DNA of 59,466 nt from Novosphingobium aquimarinum (lineage in GTDB: Bacteria > Pseudomonadota > Alphaproteobacteria > Sphingomonadales > Sphingomonadaceae), in assembly GCF_009746585.1 (NCBI RefSeq), contig NZ_WRPO01000024.1, positions 1 to 59,466 of the forward strand, written 5' to 3'. The translations under genes and the position numbers were made by a program. The notes under the pieces were generated by a model. The model was given only the letters and a program-made list of their open reading frames with translations, did not search any database and had not been told where the DNA came from. Below are positions 1 to 7,184 of the stretch, piece after piece (position 1 is the stretch's first letter; every line of letters begins with the position of its first letter).

Positions 1-2
1 TT

Positions 3-34
3 GGTTCCTTCGACTTGTTGAGGTCGAGGGAACC
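3..34. repeat. Inverted repeat at left window edge
   Basis: Arms 3-14 (GGTTCCTTCGAC) and 23-34 (GTCGAGGGAACC) pair with one G-T wobble around an 8-nt loop. The hairpin lies just before the first gene, which lacks its N-terminal half. It could be a transposon end, a junction scar or a leader hairpin; the window edge prevents a decision. Confidence 0.4.
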
Positions 35-55
35 GTAATTATCTGGAGTGAAATC

Positions 56-1915
56 ATGGAAAACCGAAGGAAACCTGCGCCTCCTGCCGCCACGCTCGAC
101 ATAAACTGCGACTGCAAAGAATATGTTCTCGACTACCTCGCCCATTCCTTCCCGGTGCAGCTCTACGAGCCCTTCACCGACAGCGAGGGCAACCTCTCGT
201 CGCGGCCGGTCTATCGCGACGGCCAGCCCGTCGAAAGCCGCGAAGCCGTCGCGCGCCGCGACGAACTGATCGCGCAGCTCGCCTCGCTGCCGCCCGTGCC
301 CGGCGCGCTCGATCAGATCGTCCAGCATTTCGGCACGGATCTGGTGGCCGAGGTGACGGGCCGCTCGCGGCGCATCGTCCGCAAGAGCACGCCTTCGGGC
401 GGCGACCGACTCGTCGTCGAGAACCGCGCCGCAGCCGCCAATCTCGCCGAAACCCAGGCGTTCATGGACGACAGCAAACGCATCCTGATCTTCTCGGACG
501 CCGGCGGCACCGGCCGCAGCTATCACGCCGAGCTTTCGGCGCGGAACACCCGGCTGCGCGTCCACTATCTGCTCGAACCCGGCTGGAAAGCGGACGCCGC
601 CATCCAGGGACTCGGCCGCACGCACCGGACCAACCAGGCGCAGCCGCCGCTGTTCCGGCCCATCGCCACGGACGTCAAGGCGGAGAAGCGCTTCCTCTCC
701 ACCATCGCCCGGCGGCTCGACACGCTGGGCGCCATCACCCGCGGCCAGCGCCAGACCGGCGGCCAGGGCCTGTTCCGCCCCGAGGACAATCTGGAAAGCC
801 CCTACGCCCGCGATGCGCTCCGCCAGCTCTATCTCCTGCTGGTGCGCGGCAAGGTCGAAGGCTGCTCGCTCGAACGCTTCGAGTCCGCCACCGGCCTGAA
901 GCTGGTGGACGCGAACGGCATCAAGGACGAACTGCCCCCGATCACCACCTTCCTCAATCGGCTGCTGGCCCTGACCATCGAGCTTCAGGGCATCCTGTTC
1001 ACCGCCTTTGAGCAGCTTCTCACCGCCAAGATCGAGGGGGCCATAGCCGCTGGCATCTACGATGTCGGGCTGGAGACGCTGACGGCGGAAGGCTTCACCG
1101 TCACCGGCCGCCAGACCATCTATACTCATCCGGGCACGGGCGCCGAGACCCGGCTCCTCACCATCGCGCAGCGGACCCGAAACCGCCCGGTCACGCTGGA
1201 CGACGCGCTCGCCCATCTCGGCGAATCCGGCGCTAGGCTGCTGGTCAACGAACGGTCGGGCCGCGCCGCGGTGCAGATCCCCGCCACCTCGGTCATGCTC
1301 GACGATGGCGAGATCGAACGCCGCGTCCGGCTGATCCGGCCGATGGAATCACACACCGTTCCGGTGAAGATGATGGGCGAGACCCATTGGACCGAGGCGG
1401 AACGGAACGACTTCGCCTCGGCCTGGAACGCCGAGGTCGCGGGCGTGCCGGCTTTCTCCGACAGCACGATCCATATCGTCGCCGGCCTGTTGCTCCCGAT
1501 CTGGAAGCGGCTGCCGAACGAGTCCACCCGCGTCTATCGGCTCCAGACCGACGAGGGCGAGCGGATCGTCGGCCGCAAGGTCTCGCCCGCCTGGGCGGCC
1601 AATGCGACCACGACCGGCGCAGCCACGCTCGCGCCCGCCGACGCCTTCATGGCGCTGGTGGATGGCCGCACCATCCTCGATCTGGCCGAGGGGCTTCAGC
1701 TTCGCCGCGTCCGTGTGATGGGCGCCAACCGCATCGAACTGTCGGGCTTCACCGACACGATGCGCGAGCGGCTCACCGCCTACGGACTGTTCCACGAGAT
1801 CATCTCCTGGAAGCTCAGGATGTTCGTGCCGACCGATAGCGCCGGTCCCGCAGTGCTGGAGCGCGTGCTGGGCCGCTATCCGGTCCAGCGCATCGGCGAA
1901 CGCGAGGCGGCGTGA
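56..1915 (+). CDS. Strawberry-notch-like helicase, C-terminal part (5' truncated)
   Basis: The 619-residue product resembles the C-terminal half of bacterial strawberry-notch family proteins (usually well over 1,200 residues, with a methylase-like and DEAD-type N-terminal half). Visible family features are the stretch around residues 165-205 with FSDAGGTGRSYHA and then QGLGRTHRTNQ, a helicase motif VI-like arginine signature, followed by the long conserved tail ending near LRMFVPTD. Resemblance starts at about residue 7 to 10. No Walker A is present, so this fragment alone cannot be an active helicase. The frame stays open to base 2, so the true start may lie outside the window. However, GGAG at 45-48 and ATG at 56 look like a usable start. 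The next gene overlaps its stop codon. Role in these elements is unknown; a part in DNA processing or anti-restriction is inference. Confidence 0.75.
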   Translation: MENRRKPAPPAATLDINCDCKEYVLDYLAHSFPVQLYEPFTDSEGNLSSRPVYRDGQPVESREAVARRDELIAQLASLPPVPGALDQIVQHFGTDLVAEVTGRSRRIVRKSTPSGGDRLVVENRAAAANLAETQAFMDDSKRILIFSDAGGTGRSYHAELSARNTRLRVHYLLEPGWKADAAIQGLGRTHRTNQAQPPLFRPIATDVKAEKRFLSTIARRLDTLGAITRGQRQTGGQGLFRPEDNLESPYARDALRQLYLLLVRGKVEGCSLERFESATGLKLVDANGIKDELPPITTFLNRLLALTIELQGILFTAFEQLLTAKIEGAIAAGIYDVGLETLTAEGFTVTGRQTIYTHPGTGAETRLLTIAQRTRNRPVTLDDALAHLGESGARLLVNERSGRAAVQIPATSVMLDDGEIERRVRLIRPMESHTVPVKMMGETHWTEAERNDFASAWNAEVAGVPAFSDSTIHIVAGLLLPIWKRLPNESTRVYRLQTDEGERIVGRKVSPAWAANATTTGAATLAPADAFMALVDGRTILDLAEGLQLRRVRVMGANRIELSGFTDTMRERLTAYGLFHEIISWKLRMFVPTDSAGPAVLERVLGRYPVQRIGEREAA

Positions 1916-2955
1916 TGACCCGTCTCGACGCTTCGGATCTGGCGCAGCGTCTCGGCCGGGAGGCCGAGGCGGTGTGCCGCCATTATCTCGACGCCGGCCA
2001 TCGTCAGGGCAATTACTGGCAGGTCGGCGATGCGCGCAACACGCCCGGCCGCTCGATGTTCGTCCGGCTCAAGGAGACGGCGAAGGGGCCGGCGGGCAAA
2101 TGGACCGACGCCGCCACCGGCGAGCATGGCGATCTGCTCGACGTGATCCGGGAGAGTTGCGGCCTCGCCGACTTCGCCGATGTCGTCGAGGAAGCCCGCA
2201 GCTTTCTCAGCCTGCCGCGTCCGAAACCCGCGCCGGCGACGAAGAAGCGACAGGGCACGCCTGCCCCGTCGGGCTCGGCCGAAGCGGCAAGGCGATTGTT
2301 CGCCATGTCGCAACCGATCATCGGCACCCCCGTAGAGACATATCTTCGCCATCGCGGCATTACGGCTTTGCACGGAACCGGAAACCTTCGCTTCCATCCA
2401 CGCTGCTATTATCGGCCCGACGACCACGGCCCGACCGAAACCTGGCCGGCGATGATCGCCGCCGTCACCGATCTCAGGGGCGCGATCACCGGCGCGCATC
2501 GCACCTGGCTCGCCCCTGACGGCTCCGACAAGGCGCCGATCGAAACGCAGCGCAAGGCGATGGGCGACTTGCTCGGCCATGCCGTTCGCTTCGGGATTGC
2601 CGGCGAGGCGATGGCGGCGGGCGAAGGCATCGAAAGCGTCCTGTCGGCGCGTCAAACGATACCGCACATGGCGATGGCGGCGGCGCTATCCGCAGCCCAT
2701 CTGGCCGCCATCCTGTTCCCCGAGACGCTGCGCCGACTCTATATACTGCGCGACAACGACCCGGCAGGCGACGGCGCGCGGGACAACCTGGTCGAACGGG
2801 CGAACGCGGCCGGAATCGAGGCCATCGTGCTCTCGCCGGTGCTTGAGGACTTCAACGAAGATCTCCGGCGCCTCGGGCTCGATGCGCTCCGCGCCAGCCT
2901 GCGGGTGCAGCTCGCGCCGCAGGACGTCGCCCGCTTCATGGCTCAGGCGGCTTAG
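1915..2955 (+). CDS. DUF7146/Toprim-domain primase-like protein
   Basis: The 346-residue protein has an N-terminal region like the zinc-finger or primase-associated domain of plasmid primases (residues about 1-100), a Pro/Lys-rich linker near 100-115, and a C-terminal Toprim domain. The Toprim acidic residues are visible in GEGIES (about 236-241) and in RDNDPAGDG (about 279-287), giving the E...DxD arrangement that binds metal. Such proteins probably prime or repair single-stranded DNA after conjugation; this role is inferred. The start is ATG at 1915, overlapping the upstream TGA as TGATG. A GTG at 1912 is in frame and would add one residue. Translational coupling to the helicase-like gene is likely. 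A normal cysteine cluster is not obvious at the N-terminus. Confidence 0.8.
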   Translation: MTRLDASDLAQRLGREAEAVCRHYLDAGHRQGNYWQVGDARNTPGRSMFVRLKETAKGPAGKWTDAATGEHGDLLDVIRESCGLADFADVVEEARSFLSLPRPKPAPATKKRQGTPAPSGSAEAARRLFAMSQPIIGTPVETYLRHRGITALHGTGNLRFHPRCYYRPDDHGPTETWPAMIAAVTDLRGAITGAHRTWLAPDGSDKAPIETQRKAMGDLLGHAVRFGIAGEAMAAGEGIESVLSARQTIPHMAMAAALSAAHLAAILFPETLRRLYILRDNDPAGDGARDNLVERANAAGIEAIVLSPVLEDFNEDLRRLGLDALRASLRVQLAPQDVARFMAQAA

Positions 2956-3089
2956 CCGCCCGCGACGGACGTCACGGCTGCCGTCATCATGCCCGCCGAC
3001 ATGCGTCAACCATCGGAGAGGACCGCGCCTCGGCCTTCGAGAGGGCGATCGGCCCACAAACGGGCCAGGCCGGCAATGGCGGCGGCCGA

Positions 3090-3234
3090 CTATTTTCCGG
3101 CGCGGCCCTGCGGGCCGCTTTCCATCGCGAGACAAAATAGCCGGCCTTGGCCATCAAGGCCCTCGCTTCGCTCGGACTGCCAGCCCGTCCCGCCCGTGGG
3201 CTTCGTCGCCATGAAGGCCGCGACGGTCGCGGTC
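3090..3234 (+). repeat. Leader module A upstream of DUF2493 gene
   Basis: This is one of two related segments in the window (the other is at 5578-5712). It begins with CTATTTT (3090-3096), has its inverted copy AAAATAG at 3134-3140 preceded by CGCGAGAC, and continues to a 28-nt block at 3207-3234 that differs from the partner module at only a few positions. Distance from first arm to the downstream ATG is 163 nt, against 160 nt in the partner. Further palindromes occur inside (GCGGCCCTGCGGGCCGC; GGCCTTGGCCATCAAGGCC). No gene is convincing between 2956 and 3252. It may be a promoter or structured 5' leader. Confidence 0.5.
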
Positions 3235-3252
3235 CAACCGACGGAGCATCCC

Positions 3253-4179
3253 ATGAGCGAGCACGACGACTACGAACCCGAACACGCCGCATCGCCGACC
3301 GACCAGATTGCGCAGGAGCTTCAGCTCTACGGCTACCGGCCCTCCGAAGACGAAGCCGATCCCAGGCCCGTGCCGGAAGACCGCATCATCGAAGGCGCCG
3401 TCGCCGACATCTTCGACGCCCTGATCTCCACCGTGGCCGATACGAGCCTCGATCCCGACCTCGACGATCTCCTCTGGTCCACCGTCAATACGTTCCACCG
3501 CGCCGTCGAGCGGGCCGACCGCAAACTCGACGATAACGAGCAGGCGCAAAAGCGCCTCCAGCGCGAACAGGATGGCTCGGAGGTCAAATCCGTCCAGCTC
3601 GAACGCCTGATCGACCTTGGGCAATCGCTGATCGAACGGCGCGACAGCCTGGAAGTCTTCCGCGACAGCGCCGCAGACCACTATCTTCGCGCCACCGGCT
3701 CACCCTGGTCTCAGCGCACCGGCTCGCGCGTCAACCATCGCCGCCTCACCGCCGCGATGATCGACAGCCGCGACTTCCTTGCCGCCAAGCGCCGCAGCGA
3801 AACCGAAGTGCTCGTGCCCGCAGGCCCGAAGATCGCCTTCTCCGGCGGCGACACCACCGATCACAAGCCGATCTGGGCCAAGCTCGACCAGGTCCACGCC
3901 AAGCACCCCGACATGGTGCTGATGCACGGCGGCTCCCCGAAAGGCGCCGAGAAGATCGCCGCACGTTGGGCGGAAACCCGCCAGGTGCCGCAGGTCGCCT
4001 TCAGACCCGACTGGACGAAGCACGCCAAGGCCGCACCGTTCAAGCGCAACGACGCCATGCTGGCGGTCATGCCGATCGGCATCCTCATCTTCCCCGGCAC
4101 CGGCATCCAGGACAATCTCGCCGACAAGGCCCGCAAGCTCGGCATCCCGGTCTATCGGTTCGGAACCGGCGGCGCGTGA
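3253..4179 (+). CDS. DUF2493 (SLOG/YspA-like) protein
   Basis: The 308-residue protein has a variable acidic, helical N-terminal half and a C-terminal DUF2493 domain (about residues 195-308). Domain signs are KIAFSGGDTTDH at the first strand, VLMHGGSPKGAEKIAARWA, then FKRNDAML and a final IFPGTGIQDNLADKARK segment. These fit the Rossmann-like SLOG superfamily, whose members bind nucleotides or nucleotide derivatives. The ligand here is unknown. ATG 3253 is chosen because CGGAG precedes it and because homologous proteins begin with a short acidic stretch; the frame is open further upstream to 2989, but that part overlaps the leader module. It sits alone between two non-coding segments and is a regular cargo gene of this type of element. 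Confidence 0.8.
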   Translation: MSEHDDYEPEHAASPTDQIAQELQLYGYRPSEDEADPRPVPEDRIIEGAVADIFDALISTVADTSLDPDLDDLLWSTVNTFHRAVERADRKLDDNEQAQKRLQREQDGSEVKSVQLERLIDLGQSLIERRDSLEVFRDSAADHYLRATGSPWSQRTGSRVNHRRLTAAMIDSRDFLAAKRRSETEVLVPAGPKIAFSGGDTTDHKPIWAKLDQVHAKHPDMVLMHGGSPKGAEKIAARWAETRQVPQVAFRPDWTKHAKAAPFKRNDAMLAVMPIGILIFPGTGIQDNLADKARKLGIPVYRFGTGGA

Positions 4180-4413
4180 GCGCCGCCGTCTCCACGGCAG
4201 GACACCGGCTCCTGCCGCAGAGCACCACCCCCGCTTCTTTGCGCTGATCCTTGGTCAGACTGATCGCCTGACGCCATCAACCCGTGAAGGGTCGGCTACG
4301 CCTTGCGTGCCGCCGCTCCGGCTCCGCCTGCGCGGTGATTGCAGCTCTCAGTCCGACACGTCGGGCGCCTGTCAGCGGGGGGTGGTCCTCCGCTCGAAAC
4401 AGGAGCCGGATCG

Positions 4414-4581
4414 ATGTCCTTCAACGACGCCCACGCCTTCGCCTTCAGCCTCGCCACCAGCCTGATGGCGGTCATCGTCGTCTTCCGCGCCGGCGACGGC
4501 ACGCTCTCGGTCACGCCCGCCAGCGAATATGACTGCGACCTCTCGCAGATCGTCCGCGAAATCGACCCCTTCGCTCCATGA
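4414..4581 (+). CDS. Small conserved hypothetical protein (55 aa)
   Basis: A 55-residue product with a hydrophobic stretch (about residues 8-26) and an acidic C-terminus ending in REIDPFAP. AGGAG at 4401-4405 sits 8 nt before ATG 4414, which decides this start over the longer upstream frame from 4339. I recall similar short proteins in the same position in related elements, but I know no function. A single membrane-inserted helix is possible. A hairpin overlaps its stop codon. Confidence 0.55.
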   Translation: MSFNDAHAFAFSLATSLMAVIVVFRAGDGTLSVTPASEYDCDLSQIVREIDPFAP

Positions 4582-4601
4582 AGGGGCGAAGATCATCGCC
4601 C
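4566..4601 (+). terminator. Tandem hairpins at gene end
   Basis: Two overlapping perfect inverted repeats: CCCCTTC (4566-4572) with GAAGGGG (4580-4586), spanning the stop codon of the 55-residue gene, and GGGCGA (4584-4589) with TCGCCC (4596-4601). They are mutually exclusive because they share bases. There is no T-run, so termination is not certain; a processing or attenuation role is possible. Confidence 0.35.
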
Positions 4602-4723
4602 GCGGGGCTGAAACCTTGTCGGTTTCGGCTCCCGTTCGCGTCGATATTTTGCTATGATCCCCGACGCGCTGTGGTGGTGGTGGAAGGCGCGACCGTCAGA
4701 ATCGTTCTTTCGGAGACACCGCC

Positions 4724-5164
4724 ATGATCTTTATCGGCATCATCCTTTCCATCGCGGCCATCGGCTTCTTCTGCTGGCTTCTGTTCACGCTCGCCGTCTT
4801 CGCGCTGCCCTTCTTCGCTGGCCTCACCACCGGCGGTTGGGCCTATCACACGGGCGCGGGCTGGATGGGCGCGATCCTGATCGGCGTGGTCGCGGCCGGG
4901 CTGACGCTCGGCCTCGGCCAGTTCCTGCTCGGGATTGTTCGCCCGCTCTGGGCTCGGCTGCTGATCGCGCTCGCGTTTGTCGCGCCCGCCGCACTCGCCG
5001 GCTACCACGCCACGCACGGCATCGTGAAGCACACCATGCCTTCGGAAACCTGGCAGTTGGTGTTTTCCGTCATCGGTGCGGTCGCGGTCGGCGTCACCGC
5101 GTTCGCGCGCGTTACGGGCATGGCGACCGCTGGCCCGGTCGGCCGGAGCCCCGCCGGAGCCTGA
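4724..5164 (+). CDS. Small multi-pass membrane protein, unknown function
   Basis: The 146-residue product is strongly hydrophobic, with about four transmembrane stretches near residues 2-35, 46-70, 78-95 and 108-125. No catalytic motif is visible. CGGAG lies about 8 nt before ATG 4724, and a TATGAT element at 4653-4658 could be a -10 box. The gene stands alone, with non-coding DNA on both sides. It may act in the conjugative membrane apparatus or in exclusion, but that is a guess based only on membrane topology and element context. Confidence 0.6.
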   Translation: MIFIGIILSIAAIGFFCWLLFTLAVFALPFFAGLTTGGWAYHTGAGWMGAILIGVVAAGLTLGLGQFLLGIVRPLWARLLIALAFVAPAALAGYHATHGIVKHTMPSETWQLVFSVIGAVAVGVTAFARVTGMATAGPVGRSPAGA

Positions 5165-5577
5165 CAATTCCGCAGCGGGCATCGGCGGGACAATGAAGGC
5201 GACACCACGCCATCCGCGTCGGCTTGATGGGGTGGCGATGCGGGCGATGGACCCCGGATCACGCTGAGAGCCGCAGCGCGATCATCCCATCGGAAGCGCC
5301 CGAACCGAACGCCGGTCGCGGCGCAGCGGACCAACACGGAAAGGCGGAGGGTTTCCGCCCGCGGCAGGCCCGGACAACGCAGGACCGCAAAGCCCGCCGG
5401 CAGGAGGGGCGATGCGCCGGCGAACAACCGGCAGGTCTTGGCGCCGGTTTCGAGAGGGCCGCCATCCTCTCCGCTTCTTCCCGTCACCAGCCCGCTCCAA
5501 ACGGCCTCTTCAATGGCTTGATCTGGCCGAAGGCCGGCTGCGCCTCGATCGCCTATGGCGCAACAGCGGCGTCACAA
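5165..5577. other. Long non-coding stretch
   Basis: About 410 bases with no reading frame that I would call a gene. A frame from 5224 to 5736 exists, but it has no good ribosome site, its composition is arbitrary, and it runs straight through the leader module. I see no tRNA, terminator with T-run or clear repeat here, only short GC-rich inverted repeats. Confidence 0.5.
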
Positions 5578-5712
5578 CTTTCTTCCCCTGCCGGCTTCGC
5601 CGTCATTCCTCGCGAGACAAGAAAGCTCCTCCTTTGCTGTCAGGCCCCTGCGGGGTGCGCCGTCGATCGCCTCCGGCCTGTCGATCGCCATCGAGGCCGC
5701 AATGGTGCGGTC
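5578..5712 (+). repeat. Leader module B upstream of DUF736 gene
   Basis: This is the partner of module A. CTTTCTT (5578-5584) and its inverted copy AAGAAAG (5619-5625) flank 34 nt, with CGCGAGACA just before the second arm, as in module A. The 27-nt block at 5686-5712 matches 3207-3234 with a few changes and one gap. The arms differ in sequence from module A (CTTTCTT versus CTATTTT) yet both pair, which is a compensatory pattern and favours a real stem. Confidence 0.5.
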
Positions 5713-5737
5713 TCGATAATGGAAACGGAGATTTGAA

Positions 5738-6058
5738 ATGGCGACCATCGGCACCTTCAAGAAGACCGGCAACGAGTTCACCGGCGAAATCGTCACCCTC
5801 AGCGTCCAGGCCAAGGGCGTGCGCATCGTCCCCGACCAGCGCGCCACCGGCGAAAACGCCCCCAGCCACCGGGTTCTGGTCGGCCGCGTCGAGATCGGCG
5901 CCGCCTGGTCCAAGCGCTCCAACGAGGGCCGCGACTATCTGGGCCTCAAGCTCGACGATCCGAGCTTCAACGCCCCCATCTACGCCAACCTCTTCGACGA
6001 CGAGGACGGCGACGGTTACTCGCTGATCTGGTCCCGCCCGAACCGCCGGGCGGACTGA
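5738..6058 (+). CDS. DUF736 family protein
   Basis: The 106-residue protein matches DUF736 throughout: ATIGTFKKTGNEFTGEI at the start, the central RVEIGAAW, a YLGLKLDDP segment, and the SLIWSRP ending. Proteins of this family are small beta-rich proteins encoded almost only on alphaproteobacterial plasmids and conjugative elements; their activity is unknown. GGAG lies 9 nt before ATG 5738. It is followed directly by a strong terminator hairpin, so it is probably a single-gene unit driven from the leader module. A second, divergent DUF736 copy lies at 11332-11667. Confidence 0.9.
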   Translation: MATIGTFKKTGNEFTGEIVTLSVQAKGVRIVPDQRATGENAPSHRVLVGRVEIGAAWSKRSNEGRDYLGLKLDDPSFNAPIYANLFDDEDGDGYSLIWSRPNRRAD

Positions 6059-6067
6059 CCCACCAAC

Positions 6068-6096
6068 AAGGCCCCGGCCGACAGGCCGGGGCCTTT
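6068..6096 (+). terminator. Terminator hairpin after DUF736 gene
   Basis: Perfect 12-bp stem AAGGCCCCGGCC (6068-6079) and GGCCGGGGCCTT (6084-6095) with loop GACA, followed by TGCC. The stem is very GC-rich; the T-run is short, as is common in these genomes. Confidence 0.75.
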
Positions 6097-6179
6097 GCCT
6101 TGCCCACGCGCGAATCGGTGACGCCGCCGAGGACCGGAGGAGACGGGCGACCAGGTTTCCGGCAGTCCCCGCGACGCCA

Positions 6180-6205
6180 AGAACGACTAAAATAGTCGTA
6201 GTTCT
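6180..6205. promoter_or_regulatory. Palindromic operator upstream of XRE gene
   Basis: A perfect 15-bp palindrome CGACTAAAATAGTCG (6184-6198) lies inside an outer pair AGAAC (6180-6184) and GTTCT (6201-6205). It is in an AT-richer spot 44 nt before the XRE start codon, with GTAGTT repeated at 6198-6203 and 6211-6216. It is a likely binding site for the XRE product (autoregulation inferred). Confidence 0.55.
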
Positions 6206-6241
6206 GGCAAGTAGTTATTGGCCGGTGGGAGGTGGTCATTC

Positions 6242-6496
6242 ATGATCACCGCCCGACAATCACGGGCCGCACGCGCGTTGCTGGGATGGACACAGGAGAC
6301 GCTCGCTGACGAGGCCCGGACATCGCTGACCGCGCTCAAGCGTCTCGAATCCGAGAACGATCTCGACGTGTATGAGTCGACGCGCGATCTCGTTCGCCGG
6401 GCGCTGGAGGCCGCGGGGATCGTCCTGCTCTCGACCGACAAGGGCGAAGGCGTGCTGTTGCTTCACGACCGCAAAGACTTGCCGCCGAAGCGTTAA
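6242..6496 (+). CDS. XRE-family helix-turn-helix regulator
   Basis: The 84-residue protein is a single Cro/C1-type HTH domain: ARALLGWTQETLADEARTS (about residues 9-27) is the first helix-turn-helix half, TALKRLESEN the recognition helix region, and ALEAAGIVLL the conserved tail seen in short XRE regulators of mobile elements. GGGAGG at 6227-6232 precedes ATG 6242 with good spacing; an in-frame upstream start at 6218 would place the Shine-Dalgarno inside the gene. The palindrome at 6184-6198 suggests that it represses its own promoter and perhaps the next gene, which has a related inverted repeat at its start codon. Confidence 0.85.
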   Translation: MITARQSRAARALLGWTQETLADEARTSLTALKRLESENDLDVYESTRDLVRRALEAAGIVLLSTDKGEGVLLLHDRKDLPPKR

Positions 6497-6557
6497 GCGC
6501 CCGCCATTTGTTCAGGCGGCGCACAGAATTTCCCACGATGCTGTTAACGAACCTCGG

Positions 6558-6845
6558 ATGAGCGATTATAGTCGCTCTATGGGACAGCCAACGCCCTCAT
6601 TCCTCGACGAGCCGCCGGTCAGCCAGTCGCTCACGGCCTACGACCGTGAGCACATGGCGCTCTACATGCGTCTGATCGACTCGGCCCGCGACGGCGCCGC
6701 CTGGCAGGAAGCCGTCCAGGCCATCTTCGGCCTCGATCCCGCGCACGACCCAGAGCGTTGCCGCCATGTTCACGACTCGCACCTGGCGCGGGCGCGCTGG
6801 ATGACGGAACAGGGCTACCGCGAGTTAACCCGCCCTCGGCACTGA
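6558..6845 (+). CDS. Conserved element protein (95 aa), unknown function
   Basis: The 95-residue product has the pattern LTAYDREHMALYMRLID, then FGLDP, and HDSHLARARWMTEQGYREL near its end, which I recall from small proteins found beside DUF2285 and XRE genes in alphaproteobacterial elements. No catalytic motif is seen; the helical C-terminus could bind DNA. Start ATG 6558 is uncertain: ATG 6579 is also in frame, and neither has a strong ribosome site. An inverted repeat (6560-6577) covers the start at 6558, so either translation from it is controlled or the true start is 6579. Confidence 0.6.
   Translation: MSDYSRSMGQPTPSFLDEPPVSQSLTAYDREHMALYMRLIDSARDGAAWQEAVQAIFGLDPAHDPERCRHVHDSHLARARWMTEQGYRELTRPRH
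6560..6577. promoter_or_regulatory. Inverted repeat over a start codon
   Basis: GAGCGA (6560-6565) and TCGCTC (6572-6577) are perfect arms around TTATAG. The inner part, CGATTATAGTCG, resembles the XRE-upstream palindrome CGACTAAAATAGTCG. It may be a second operator of the same regulator. Confidence 0.4.
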
Positions 6846-6959
6846 CCCGCCGCGATGCCGACTTGGCATCGCGCTTTGCCCACCGCCGAGCTTCCATCGG
6901 GCGGCCCTGTCGGGAATCCTTTCTTCCCGCACAATCACTTACGCAAAGGGAGGATCGCG

Positions 6960-7184
6960 ATGACGCCCAATGCAGCAGGCTGGCGCTCCTCCGCCGCTTA
7001 TGAGCACATCGCCGAGATGAGCCCGTCTGATCTCGCCTGGGAGTGGCTCCGGCGCAACGACGCCTATGTCGAAGACTACCGGGAGCTGAGCGAGGGAAAG
7101 ACCGACATCCAGATGCTGACCGACAAGATCCGGCGCCGATGGGGGTTGCGATTTCCCCGCAGACCCGCAGGCCCCGCCATCTGA
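6960..7184 (+). CDS. DUF6499 domain protein (first half of a split gene)
   Basis: This 74-residue product carries the DUF6499 domain, annotated elsewhere as a transcriptional regulator domain: WRSSAAYEHIAEMSPSDLAW, then EWLRRNDAYVEDYREL and RRRWGLRFP near residue 65. GGGAGG precedes ATG 6960 with ideal spacing. In homologues, as I recall, the chain continues without a break into a linker and DUF2285. Here the zero frame ends nine codons after WGLRFP, while the +1 frame carries the expected continuation. It is therefore probably the 5' part of one 257-residue gene (6960-7734) interrupted by one extra base or decoded by frameshifting. Confidence 0.75.
   Translation: MTPNAAGWRSSAAYEHIAEMSPSDLAWEWLRRNDAYVEDYRELSEGKTDIQMLTDKIRRRWGLRFPRRPAGPAI
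7152..7160 (+). other. Possible +1 frameshift site (TTT-CCC-C)
   Basis: In the zero frame the codons are TTT (7152-7154), CCC (7155-7157), CGC. Moving one base forward after CCC gives GCA GAC CCG, the start of the DUF2285-side frame. CCC followed by C is a known slippery context for +1 slippage by proline tRNA. The alternatives are a real one-base insertion in a C4 run or a sequencing error. Confidence 0.5.

Noticed and set aside
2989..3252. N-terminal extension of the DUF2493 gene
   Set aside because: Open frame only; it overlaps the leader module repeated before DUF736, and the good ribosome site is at 3253.
5224..5736. 170-codon frame before DUF736
   Set aside because: No ribosome site, no recognisable pattern, and it crosses the repeated leader module.
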